Shown: in pieces, positions 56,450 to 64,000 of the stretch
Numbering within the stretch: position 1 is the stretch's first letter
Layout of the letters: each line of letters begins with the position of its first letter
Assembly (NCBI GenBank): GCA_023055425.1
Contig: JALGPY010000005.1
Location: 2,505,501 to 2,569,500, forward strand
DNA: 64,000 bases
Reading direction: 5' to 3'
Source of the DNA: Linanthus parryae
Lineage: Eukaryota; Streptophyta; Magnoliopsida; Ericales; Polemoniaceae
Notes under the pieces: generated by a model
What the model saw: only the letters and a program-made list of their open reading frames with translations
What the model was told of the DNA's origin: nothing
The model's database searches: none
Made by a program: the position numbers and the translations under genes

Positions 56450-59400
56450 TGTTGGTTTTAAGGGGGTGAGTGATGTTAGTGTTTGTTGTTGTAGGAGAGG
56501 AGTGATGCGGAAGTGTGTAGTTGTATGTTTGGTGGAGAGGGACTAATATGAATTGTAGTGTAAAGTTGAAGTGTTTAGAAGAGAGTAGTGGTGTTGTAGA
56601 GTAGAGAGTAGTACTCTTGTGATGGAGGAGAGAACTTCTTCATTAGTTCATCATTGTAGAAACATAGTACATCTTGTCCTATTTATAGGACTACATAGGA
56701 TGGTGGAGGAATCCACCAAGTTTCTCTAGAATTTTCTACAATTGTTATCTAGCCTCTAGTTTCTAGAATATTCTACAAAATCCCATAACTTCTAGCAATT
56801 ACATAGATATTTCTAGGCTATTCTAGTTTAGCCCAACACTTCTAGATATTACAAAATTATTTCTAGGGCATTCCTCCATAGCCCATTACTTCTAGATAAT
56901 TACTATTCGTTACTTTCTACAATTATCTAGAAAGTTCATTAGTTTTCAACACTCCTCCTTAATGAACTTTCTAGTAACTCCCTGCAACTCTTGTAGATTC
57001 TTGAACTTTGATCTCGGATGGGCTTTTGCGAATACGTCTTCTCGTTGAGCTCCAGCCTTGAACCTTGATAGCTGCGAGTAGGCCTTAGTAGTTGACATTG
57101 TCTTGTGCTCTCGGATAAGGTCGCTATGATTATGCTTCGTGTAGAGCATTCTTTCTTTGGTGGCTTTCTTACTGGCCATCAGTTTCTTTGGCTTCTCTTT
57201 CTGGTTCTTCTTGATCATCTTGACTTTCTCCTCCCTGCCTTTGACCTGTTCATCCTTCTTTCTTATTGCCTCAAAGCTTTTTCGATCCATGGTCGCAAAT
57301 GTGCATTTCTCGTATAGGTCGGCAAGCGAGCGTACTCTCAGTACTGGTGATTCGGATGATTCTTTACTGCTGGAAGATGAGGGTGTTGTTCTTGGACTTG
57401 ACTGAGATGTAGGTGCTTGCGGAGTCTGTACTCCATCTTCTTCTTCTCGTGTTTGATCTCGTCTTGGCGCTCTCAGTCTTGGAACCATAGTGGTTTGTTT
57501 TTTAACCTTCTCATCCTTCCAATTCCAAGCAACATTCTTGGCGTATTGCCATCGAATCGGGAAATTCCTTTGTTGCTGCATCTTCACAGTAAAAATCTCC
57601 TGATTCTTGTTCTTGTTGTCGTATATCTTGCATGAGTCTCCATTAAAGTAGAGTGAATACCCTCTTTCCATCATCTGACCCACGCTTAATAGATTCGTAT
57701 CTAGTTTAGGCACAAGTAGTACATCGCGAATAAAGCGCGTACCTTTCTTGGTGTTCACCGCGATGGTGCCTTTGCCTTCGACCTCCACTAGTTCTCCATT
57801 CCCGAGCTTGACTTGGGATTTGATTGATCTGTCGATCTCTTTGAATATCTTCTCGTTTCCAGTCATGTGATTGCTGCAACCGCTGTCAACATACCATGTG
57901 TCGTTCTTTACTTCTCCTGCTGCGTGGCACGCGTAAAACATGTTGCCTTCATCTTCTTTTTCTTCTGAATAGTTGGCTTGATATTTTTTCTTCAAGCGGC
58001 ATTCTTTCTCCAAGTGGCCAAATCTGTCACAGTTTTGGCACTTTGGCTTTCCTTTGTGCCAACAGTCTTTCTCCAAGTGGCTCGTCTTGTTGCAGATGTG
58101 GCATGGCGGATATTTTTCTCTTCTTTCTCCTCCTTTCTCCTTAATTCTAGAATTTTCTTGTATTCTAGAATTATCTCCAAATTTCTTCAAATTTCTAGAA
58201 TTTTGAGACCGTATTTTTAGCTTAGACTGAAATGCGTTCTCCGTTGACTCGGTTTCACGCATACTCAATCTTTTCTCGTAAGCTTCTAGAGTACCCACTA
58301 AGTCTGTGACTGACAAAGTGGTGAGATCCGCCGTCGCCTCAGTCGCCGTAACGATCGGATCGTACATACTAGGGAGACTAATTAGTAACTTCTCTACTAC
58401 CATCTTGTCAGTATAGTCTTCCCCATATGATCTCAATTGATTAACTAGTTCTCTTAATCTTGAATAGTACTCCTTAATAGTCTCAGATTCTTTCATTTTC
58501 ATATTTGCCATATCTCTTCTCAATGTTTGGAGTTTAATATTACGTACCTTGAGGCTTCCTTGAAACTCCTCCTTCAAGCTATCCCATGCTTGCTTGGCAC
58601 TTGTAGCGCCACATATCCTTGGAAATATTGAATCCGCCATAGCCATTTGTATGTAGTAGAGAGCCATGTTGTCCTTCTCCTTGTCTTTGTCTAATTTCTC
58701 CTTCTCCTCCTTCGTAAGCCTTGAAATATCCGCCGGATTGTTGAATCCGTTGTCGACAATATCCCATAGGCCTTGGGACATGAAGAATGTCCTCATTTTA
58801 ATAGCCCAATAATCATAGTTCTCCCCATTAAAGATTGGAATGGGGATTTGGTTGTTGGATAGCATATTGGCCATCATTGTAGGTTAGTTGTTTAGTTTGT
58901 GAACGGAAGCAACGCCCAAATGTATAATCGGACGAGGCTCTGGTACCACTTGTTGGTTTTAAGGGGGTGAGTGATGTTAGTGTTTGTTGTTGTAGGAGAG
59001 GAGTGATGCGGAAGTGTGTAGTTGTATGTTTGGTGGAGAGGGACTAATATGAATTGTAGTGTAAAGTTGAAGTGTTTAGAAGAGAGTAGTGGTGTTGTAG
59101 AGTAGAGAGTAGTACTCTTGTGATGGAGGAGAGAACTTCTTCATTAGTTCATCATTGTAGAAACATAGTACATCTTGTCCTATTTATAGGACTACATAGG
59201 ATGGTGGAGGAATCCACCAAGTTTCTCTAGAATTTTCTACAATTGTTATCTAGCCTCTAGTTTCTAGAATATTCTACAAAATCCCATAACTTCTAGCAAT
59301 TACATAGATATTTCTAGGCTATTCTAGTTTAGCCCAACACTTCTAGATATTACAAAATTATTTCTAGGGCATTCCTCCATAGCCCATTACTTCTAGATAA

Positions 59401-59452
59401 TTACTATTCGTTACTTTCTACAATTATCTAGAAAGTTCATTAGTTTTCAACA
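56450..59452 (-). mobile_element. Young non-autonomous Copia-type LTR retrotransposon, TSD GTCGC
   Basis: LTRs 56450-56951 and 58951-59452 are each 502 bases (TGTTGGTTTTAAGG...TAGTTTTCAACA) and read identical by eye. GTCGC flanks the element (56445-56449, 59453-59457). On the minus strand, AGTGGTACCAGAGCC follows the 5' LTR (tRNA-Met-type primer site, 58936-58950), and AAGGAGGAG precedes the 3' LTR (polypurine tract). CTATTTATAGG near 56677 and 59178 (CCTATAAATAG on minus) is the likely TATA box. The internal domain is 2.0 kb, too short for a full Copia element. It lies in the same orientation as gene B. Confidence 0.93.
56946..58877 (-). CDS. Retrotransposon Gag-protease polyprotein, internally deleted
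   Basis: 643 residues, starting 73 bases after the 5' LTR. Residues 8-45 are the Gag N-terminal motif (IPIFNGENYDYWAIKMRTFF), and 60-205 form the UBN2-type Gag. Two CX2CX4HX4C knuckles are at C259-C272 and C280-C293. The protease motif is VDSGCSNHMTG at D331. A pre-integrase stub (to about 450) then joins a Ser/Thr/Pro-rich stretch and the linker SLADLYEKCTFATMDRKSFE, which in full Copia elements lies between integrase and RT. Integrase is missing. The RT start is only loosely recognisable (YTKHNHSDLIREHK...KAYSQLSRF), and the YVDD core and RNase H are absent. The frame runs through the polypurine tract (KFIKEEC) and stops at TGA six bases into the 3' LTR. It could supply Gag and protease but would depend on another element for RT and integrase. 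Confidence 0.88.
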   Translation of the reverse strand: MMANMLSNNQIPIPIFNGENYDYWAIKMRTFFMSQGLWDIVDNGFNNPADISRLTKEEKEKLDKDKEKDNMALYYIQMAMADSIFPRICGATSAKQAWDSLKEEFQGSLKVRNIKLQTLRRDMANMKMKESETIKEYYSRLRELVNQLRSYGEDYTDKMVVEKLLISLPSMYDPIVTATEATADLTTLSVTDLVGTLEAYEKRLSMRETESTENAFQSKLKIRSQNSRNLKKFGDNSRIQENSRIKEKGGERREKYPPCHICNKTSHLEKDCWHKGKPKCQNCDRFGHLEKECRLKKKYQANYSEEKEDEGNMFYACHAAGEVKNDTWYVDSGCSNHMTGNEKIFKEIDRSIKSQVKLGNGELVEVEGKGTIAVNTKKGTRFIRDVLLVPKLDTNLLSVGQMMERGYSLYFNGDSCKIYDNKNKNQEIFTVKMQQQRNFPIRWQYAKNVAWNWKDEKVKKQTTMVPRLRAPRRDQTREEEDGVQTPQAPTSQSSPRTTPSSSSSKESSESPVLRVRSLADLYEKCTFATMDRKSFEAIRKKDEQVKGREEKVKMIKKNQKEKPKKLMASKKATKERMLYTKHNHSDLIREHKTMSTTKAYSQLSRFKAGAQREDVFAKAHPRSKFKNLQELQGVTRKFIKEEC

Positions 59453-59523
59453 GTCGCGTTCCTCTGTGTCACTTGACCTGCCATAAATGTAGTCACTACC
59501 ACCACATTGGACGAGCGACAATC

Positions 59524-59526
<3 letters not shown>

Positions 59527-59586
<60 letters not shown>
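59527..59586. repeat. (CT)n next to a 5' splice site, gene B intron 11
   Basis: Gene strand: AATG|GTACTCTCTCT, the same position as in genes A and C. Confidence 0.9.
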
Positions 59587-59588
<2 letters not shown>

Positions 59589-61964
59589 CATTTTCATGGA
59601 TGTAAATAGTGGGGTTGTCATAAAACTGCTTGAAATACTCCAGAAGTTGAACCAGACCAGAAGGCTTAACAGGAAGCTGATTCAAGAAAAACCAGAGAGC
59701 AGGATGAAGAAATTACTCACTAAAATTATTACAATCTCACAAAGCTTTTCTCAAGCCTTTTACCTCACTTAAAACGGTAGGATCTGGAAGGGTATCACCT
59801 TGATGGACTACAACAACCAATAGGCTCGGTTAGCTTCTAATACATCTATAAACCTTAAAGTAAATTGACTTAGCGTCGTCTTTGTTGAGTTTGACAAGTA
59901 GTTTTTAAGAAGTTACTTACAAACACATTCCACTGCCATGTCCCCCTTGTAGTCTCTATCATCTATTTTCAAGCTGCTAGATTTGTCCTTAACATAAACT
60001 GTGTAGTAAAAGTTCACTCCTATGAAATCAGCAGAACCCTTGATAAGTTCAGATTCTTTTTTAGTGATAGCTGGAATCCTTGTGGCGGCGTTCCTCTTCA
60101 TTATGACAGGATAGTCACCAAATATCAGCGGATCAAGAAACCTAGGAAACATAAAAAAAGACACTCTTATCGAATTTAAGAGGATCACTATTCATGGTTG
60201 TGAAGATTACATTGCAGTTTATCACTCACCAACCGACAAAGAAATCGTTATATCTTTTGGTTGCTATCACATCTTCTGTTGTATTTGTATAAGGAGAAGT
60301 CCCATAAGCTAATAGATTGATTCCTATAAATCCCTGTTGGCTTGCCTGTTATACATCAATTTACCCCACAATCACTGATAATATATTTAGATATACTGAA
60401 ACCATTAAGGTAAGCATCCTATGAAAGAGCTGGTGTACTAATTAATACCTGGTACTTTGTCTTGTACAATGATGCAGCTGATGCATGCGCTAGCAACATG
60501 TGATGGGCAACAATGTAAGGCTCAACTGAGGAGTTGCCAGCAGAGCAGTTCCCGTATGGGAAAGAGCACCTTTTAGGAGGAATATATCCTTTATCGTATC
60601 CACTTAAAGCAAACATATTTGCTTCATTCACTGTTGTCCAGTGGCTAATCCTATCGCCAAATTCTCTGAAGCACACATCAGCATATCCTGTGAAGTCGTC
60701 CCTGCATACACCAAGGAATACATAATATGTTGTCACTAATATGCCAGTGTTTTGAGTGAGACAGCAATGTAGCGTATATAAGCTGAAATGATCAGTACAC
60801 CATCTTTGGGCTAATCCATCCTCCATATTCGTCTTCAAGAACCTGAGGTGGGTCATAGTGCATTAATGTAACATGTGGTTCAATTCCTGCTTGAGAAAAA
60901 TAAGATTGCATCAGTAACAAAGATAATCAGGATATTTTCGTTGAAGTTTCCTTCAAATTGCAGGCAAAATACAAAGCAAGGTTTACAAGGGAATGCTGGA
61001 TTTAACCATTTCTGATGAGTTGGTTGATGAGGTTGTTGTAATACTTTAAAGCCTTTGGATTGACAGGCCCTCTTCCATCTGTGAGAGGGAACAAGCACAT
61101 ATGCATCAGAAAAGAAACCAGAAAACTTTCGCAATTCAGGTACGAGAGATTTTGAGAAAGAAAGCCCGGTGGTGGTCGGTGATTGGATTGGATCGTACTT
61201 GGTAAAAGTCTCGACCAAGAGATGGAAAATCTGTAAGCCTCCAGGCCAGTGTCTACCATGAGTTGGACATCTTCCTATTGAGATGAGATCATTAAGAGAC
61301 AAAACAAAACTTTGTAACACACACACACACACACAATAGACGTAAGATGCAAGAATAATAGAAGTAAGATGCAAGAATAATAGACTAAGAAACCTTGTAA
61401 TTATGGTAGCCATCGCAAGCAGTGTCTCCTCTGGTTGTACGGCCACCTCCTGAGAGTCCAATTTGAAGCCTTGTAGTATTAGTAATTGTTTTGAAATTTT
61501 CCAACAGTGGAAATTTTATGAACTTAGAGATCAATTTTTCAATCAATTATTGACCAAACAAGTTTTAACGAGTCTTTTCCGGCACAATGTAAAGGGGTAT
61601 AGAGCTTCATCAAGGAAAGTAAACCAAAGTACATACAGAAATTTATCATAATAAAGTTACAGGTAGATCCAGAAAAAAAAAAGATAGTAAAAAAGTCTGG
61701 CTGATTAATTGAGCCATACCAAGAGACATAAATTGAAAACACACGTGTGCGCACTGTGACGATGTATCAACTTGGTTAAGGTAATTTGTAGCTGTTTTAA
61801 GTTAAAAGATATAAGTAAACAAATTAATTTTTTTATTAAAAGTAAATTACTTACCTGCAGAATGAGTATAAGTGTCCCAGATGCTGGGAGTTTTTCCATC
61901 TGCAAATGCCGCTCCCTCGTACTAAGCAAACAACGGTAGTATTACTATTTCAGTATTCATCATG

Positions 61965-61994
61965 AGAGAGAGAGAGAGGTAGGGAGAGAGAGAC
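61965..61994. repeat. (CT)n at the donor of gene B intron 1
   Basis: Gene strand: TTCCAG|GTCTCTCTCTCCC then more CT units. It is shorter and less pure than in gene A. Confidence 0.85.
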
Positions 61995-62180
61995 CTGGAA
62001 AGCAGAGGTGGCGGCACCGAAGAGGAAGTGGGGAGGCGAGGGAAAATCAGCTCTGTTTAATGTCTGAGAGTTAAAGACTGAACCTTGAGAAGTAGCAGCA
62101 GCAAGATCAAGAATGGCAAATACTACTAGTGATGATGATAGCACAAAGTAGGAGATCTTCATCATAATCATAACAGCCAT

Positions 62181-62615
62181 TTCCCTCTTACTCCCCCTCA
62201 ATCCTCTGTCTCTGTCTCTCAATGTATCCTGAAGAATACTCTTTACTTTGGGGCAGACCAAAGAAGAAAAATGTTTTTTCCCAGGTACTGCCAAAACAAT
62301 TCGAGAAACACCATGTTTCTGTTCATACCAAATCAGGCAAGAGTTTCATCATAATCATAACATCCATTTTTCCCTATCTCTCTCAATGTATCGCGGAAAG
62401 AGCTCTTTCATTTAGCCAAAGAAAAAAAATCCCTTTTCCGGAAGCCTTCCAAAACAATTCCAGAAACACAGAGAAACACGGGAACTGACACGTGGTTCTG
62501 TTAATACCAAATCAAGGAAGCAAGCAGTACCAGTGCCTGTTTGGTTTCAGATTTTATATACTCCATGCTAGTAACAAGAAGCATATGAACAACGTAGTAG
62601 AAAACAGCAAGATAT
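62181..62615 (-). promoter_or_regulatory. Gene B upstream region with duplicated start segment
   Basis: The segment at about 62160-62310 (start codon, leader and upstream sequence) is repeated at about 62347-62480 with a period of 187 bases (CATCATAATCATAACAGCCA versus CATCATAATCATAACATCCA). The upstream copy makes ATG GAT GTT ATG ATT ATG ATG, which stops after 14 codons (62367-62323). If transcribed it would be a uORF mimicking the gene's own first codons. Confidence 0.6.
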
Positions 62616-62769
62616 TGTTAGGTATTATGTGTGAGCGGTTTGTCCCACATCGGCGTGGTGGACATGACGTTCATGGTTAATATAGTATGATTTGGGCCCT
62701 ACCTCATAAGGTTGACCTTTTGAGTAAGTGGGTGTCCCAAATCATACCATGGTGCTTAATCTCCCTGCA
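62616..62769. mobile_element. 154-bp solo LTR / TRIM-like element, TSD GATAT
   Basis: TGTTAGGTATTATGTG...ATCTCCCTGCA is flanked by GATAT (62611-62615, 62770-62774). The 3' flank of gene B at about 55797 reads CAGCAAGATATTTCTATCTG without it. The internal TTTGTCCCACATCGG phrase is common to several plant short LTRs. Confidence 0.7.
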
Positions 62770-62951
62770 GATATTTATATCTGAATGAGCACCATATTTT
62801 TATTTGACAATGCTAGAATGTAAGAACAATAGTTACAATATCACAGAAGGAAAGAAGTCTATAGAAGAATCAATTGAATGCTTCTCAAGTCAGAGATACA
62901 TACACATTTATTTGCAAACACCTCTGCTAAGAGTTATCTCAACCAGGATTT

Positions 62952-63451
62952 CTACTGGGATTTAAGATTATGCGTAAGAATCTTCTTTCCTATGGTCATA
63001 GGAAGTATCTTCTCTTCACCTCTAACATCAAGACTTATGTTGTTTCCCCTCAAGAAATTTGAGTACCAGAGTGCAGAGAGCTTAGGGTATCTTGTCAAAT
63101 CGTTGCTGTCCAAATCTACATAGTATAAGCCAAACGAAGTTTCCTGGTCCAGTAACTCAACCACATCCATGAAAGACCAATAGAAGTAGCCTTTAACGTT
63201 TGATCCATTCCTTGCAAAATTTCCAATATTCAAGAATAAGAATAAGGTTAGCTATATCATTTACAAGAAATCCAGAGATCTTGTCGAATGCACTAGGGAT
63301 ATGAAGTTTTAATTATGCTTAAACACACCTGATTGCATCAACCAAAGCACCAATGTAACCCTGCATATATTTCACCCTTTGTGTGTCATTCAATGTTGCC
63401 TTCCTCTGTGTCACTTGACCTGCCATACATGTTGTGATTACCATCGCATAG

Positions 63452-63510
<59 letters not shown>

Positions 63511-64000
63511 CATTCTCATGGATGTAAACAGTGGGGTTGCCATAAAACTGCTTGAAATACTCCAAAAGATTTGTCAGACCAGCGGGTTTAACAGCAAACT
63601 GATTAAAGAAAACCAGAAGGTAGGATGAAGAAATTCCTTATTAATAGTTACAATCTCACAAAACTTGTCTAGAGTCTTTACCTCTTTCAGAAGGGTATCA
63701 CCTTGATTGACTACATCAACAATTAGGCTAAGTTAGCTTCTTTCAACACATCTATGTCCATCTATAAACCTATACTAACTTAGCTGGCCATCGTTGTAGG
63801 CCAGAACATTTATAAATCACAAAATGCAAGCCTTGGTTTATTGTAAACAAAGTAAAATTTACATACCGCCGTATTTTTTGAGTTCAATAAGTAGTTTGAG
63901 TAGTTACTTACAAACGCACTCCGCTGCCATGTCCCCCATGCAGTCCCTATTATCAATTTTCAAGCTGCTAGATTTGTCCATAACGTGAACTGTTTGGTAA
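62952..64000 (-). CDS. BGLU: GH1 beta-glucosidase C, 3' part, runs off the window
   Basis: Exons read leftward: 9 (from beyond 64000 to 63912), 10 (63701-63682), 11 (63598-63511), 12 (63419-63329) and 13 (63210-62952). Phases equal those of genes A and B. The visible part encodes KSSSLKIDNRDCMGDMAAEC, the nucleophile motif YIHENG, GQVTQRKATLNDTQRVKYMQ, NGSNVKGYFYWSFMDVVELL and the tail ILPMTIGKKILTHNLKSQ. It is closest to gene B, including the extended C-terminus. Exon 12 is uninterrupted and so shows the pre-insertion state of gene B. Exon 10 is 20 bases long against 35 in B and 17 in A, so this little exon varies in length by multiples of three. The N-terminal two thirds are outside the window. 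Confidence 0.87.
63455..63507. repeat. (CT)n next to a 5' splice site, gene C intron 11
   Basis: Gene strand: AATG|GTACTCTCTCT, as in gene B. Confidence 0.9.

Larger units (their letters stand above)
55896..62180 (-). pseudogene. BGLU: GH1 beta-glucosidase B, disrupted in exon 12
   Basis: The exon plan equals gene A: 62180-61995, 61921-61855, 61449-61394, 61274-61199, 61078-61007, 60886-60799, 60701-60449, 60345-60230, 60141-59921, 59798-59764, 59676-59589, exon 12 in two parts (59477-59453 and 56444-56379), and 56160-55896. Without the insertion these exons would encode about 537 residues; I see no other defect. It has a signal peptide (MAVMIMMKISYFVLSSSLVV), the acid/base motif TTVNEANMF, the nucleophile motif YIHENG and a longer C-terminus than A (ILPMTKGKKTVLETLSSQ). 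An LTR retrotransposon (56450-59452) sits in exon 12 with the duplication GTCGC. Read through, the frame goes NAT|VEN then stop inside the LTR, so the final barrel segment (GYFYWSFMDVVELVDEE) is lost and the product is probably inactive. Because the insertion looks very young, other individuals may carry an intact gene. Confidence 0.85.

Noticed and set aside
57105..58220. Plus-strand open frames across the retrotransposon
   Set aside because: They are antisense shadows of the Gag-protease frame.
1..64000. A wholly new multi-gene defence or metabolic system
   Set aside because: The genes are members of known plant families. The novelty visible here lies in the young disrupting retrotransposon, the duplication history and odd repeats, not in an unknown gene set.

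Overview
This is plant nuclear DNA, most likely from a eudicot. Every gene model needs short exons joined at GT/AG sites. The products are plant families (SPX-RING ligase NLA, RFI2-like RING ligase, UspA-domain proteins, family-1 beta-glucosidases), and introns and spacers are full of MITEs, SINEs, LINE pieces and LTR elements. All gene models were assembled by hand from splice sites, reading phase and comparison between paralogues. No expression data or database search was available.

Layout. (1) 0.4-5.0 kb: NOP16 (+), a 60S ribosome assembly factor, converges with an NLA/BAH1-like SPX-RING E3 ligase (-). (2) 8-34 kb: a tandem array of universal stress protein genes, all on +. Four look intact (start codons at 8023, 11562, 27101, 31551) and share one four-exon plan; exons 2, 3 and 4 are 95, 122 and 88 nt in every copy. 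A fifth copy at 22108 is a broken first exon. The copy at 11562 and its 3' flank match the copy at 31551 and its flank over about 7-8 kb, so the array grew partly by segmental duplication. (3) 34-40 kb: repeat-rich spacer with solo LTRs, a GC-rich TIR element, minisatellites and an (AAT)n tract. (4) 40.6-49.2 kb: an RFI2-like RING-H2 gene (+) of six exons, including a 26-nt microexon and a 4.6-kb first intron. (5) 50.8-64 kb: three tandem GH1 beta-glucosidase genes, all on -. The first (A) is complete with 13 exons. The second (B) is interrupted inside coding exon 12 by a 3.0-kb LTR retrotransposon. The third (C) runs off the right edge.

The most notable locus is 56450-59452. It is a very young, non-autonomous Copia-type element: its two 502-bp LTRs look identical, and it has the 5-bp target duplication GTCGC, a tRNA-Met-type primer site and a polypurine tract. 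It sits in a coding exon of gene B. Its internal domain is almost entirely one open frame (643 codons) encoding Gag, two zinc knuckles and a protease motif. It lacks integrase and the reverse-transcriptase core, and the frame runs through the polypurine tract to stop six bases inside the 3' LTR. Gene C supplies the uninterrupted exon 12 for comparison.

Many mobile elements are dated or defined by target-site duplications visible in the sequence: 9 bp (Mutator-like), 8 bp (hAT), TAA/TTA (PIF/Harbinger), TA (Stowaway-like) and 5 bp (LTR). Several have an empty site in a paralogous stretch of the same window.
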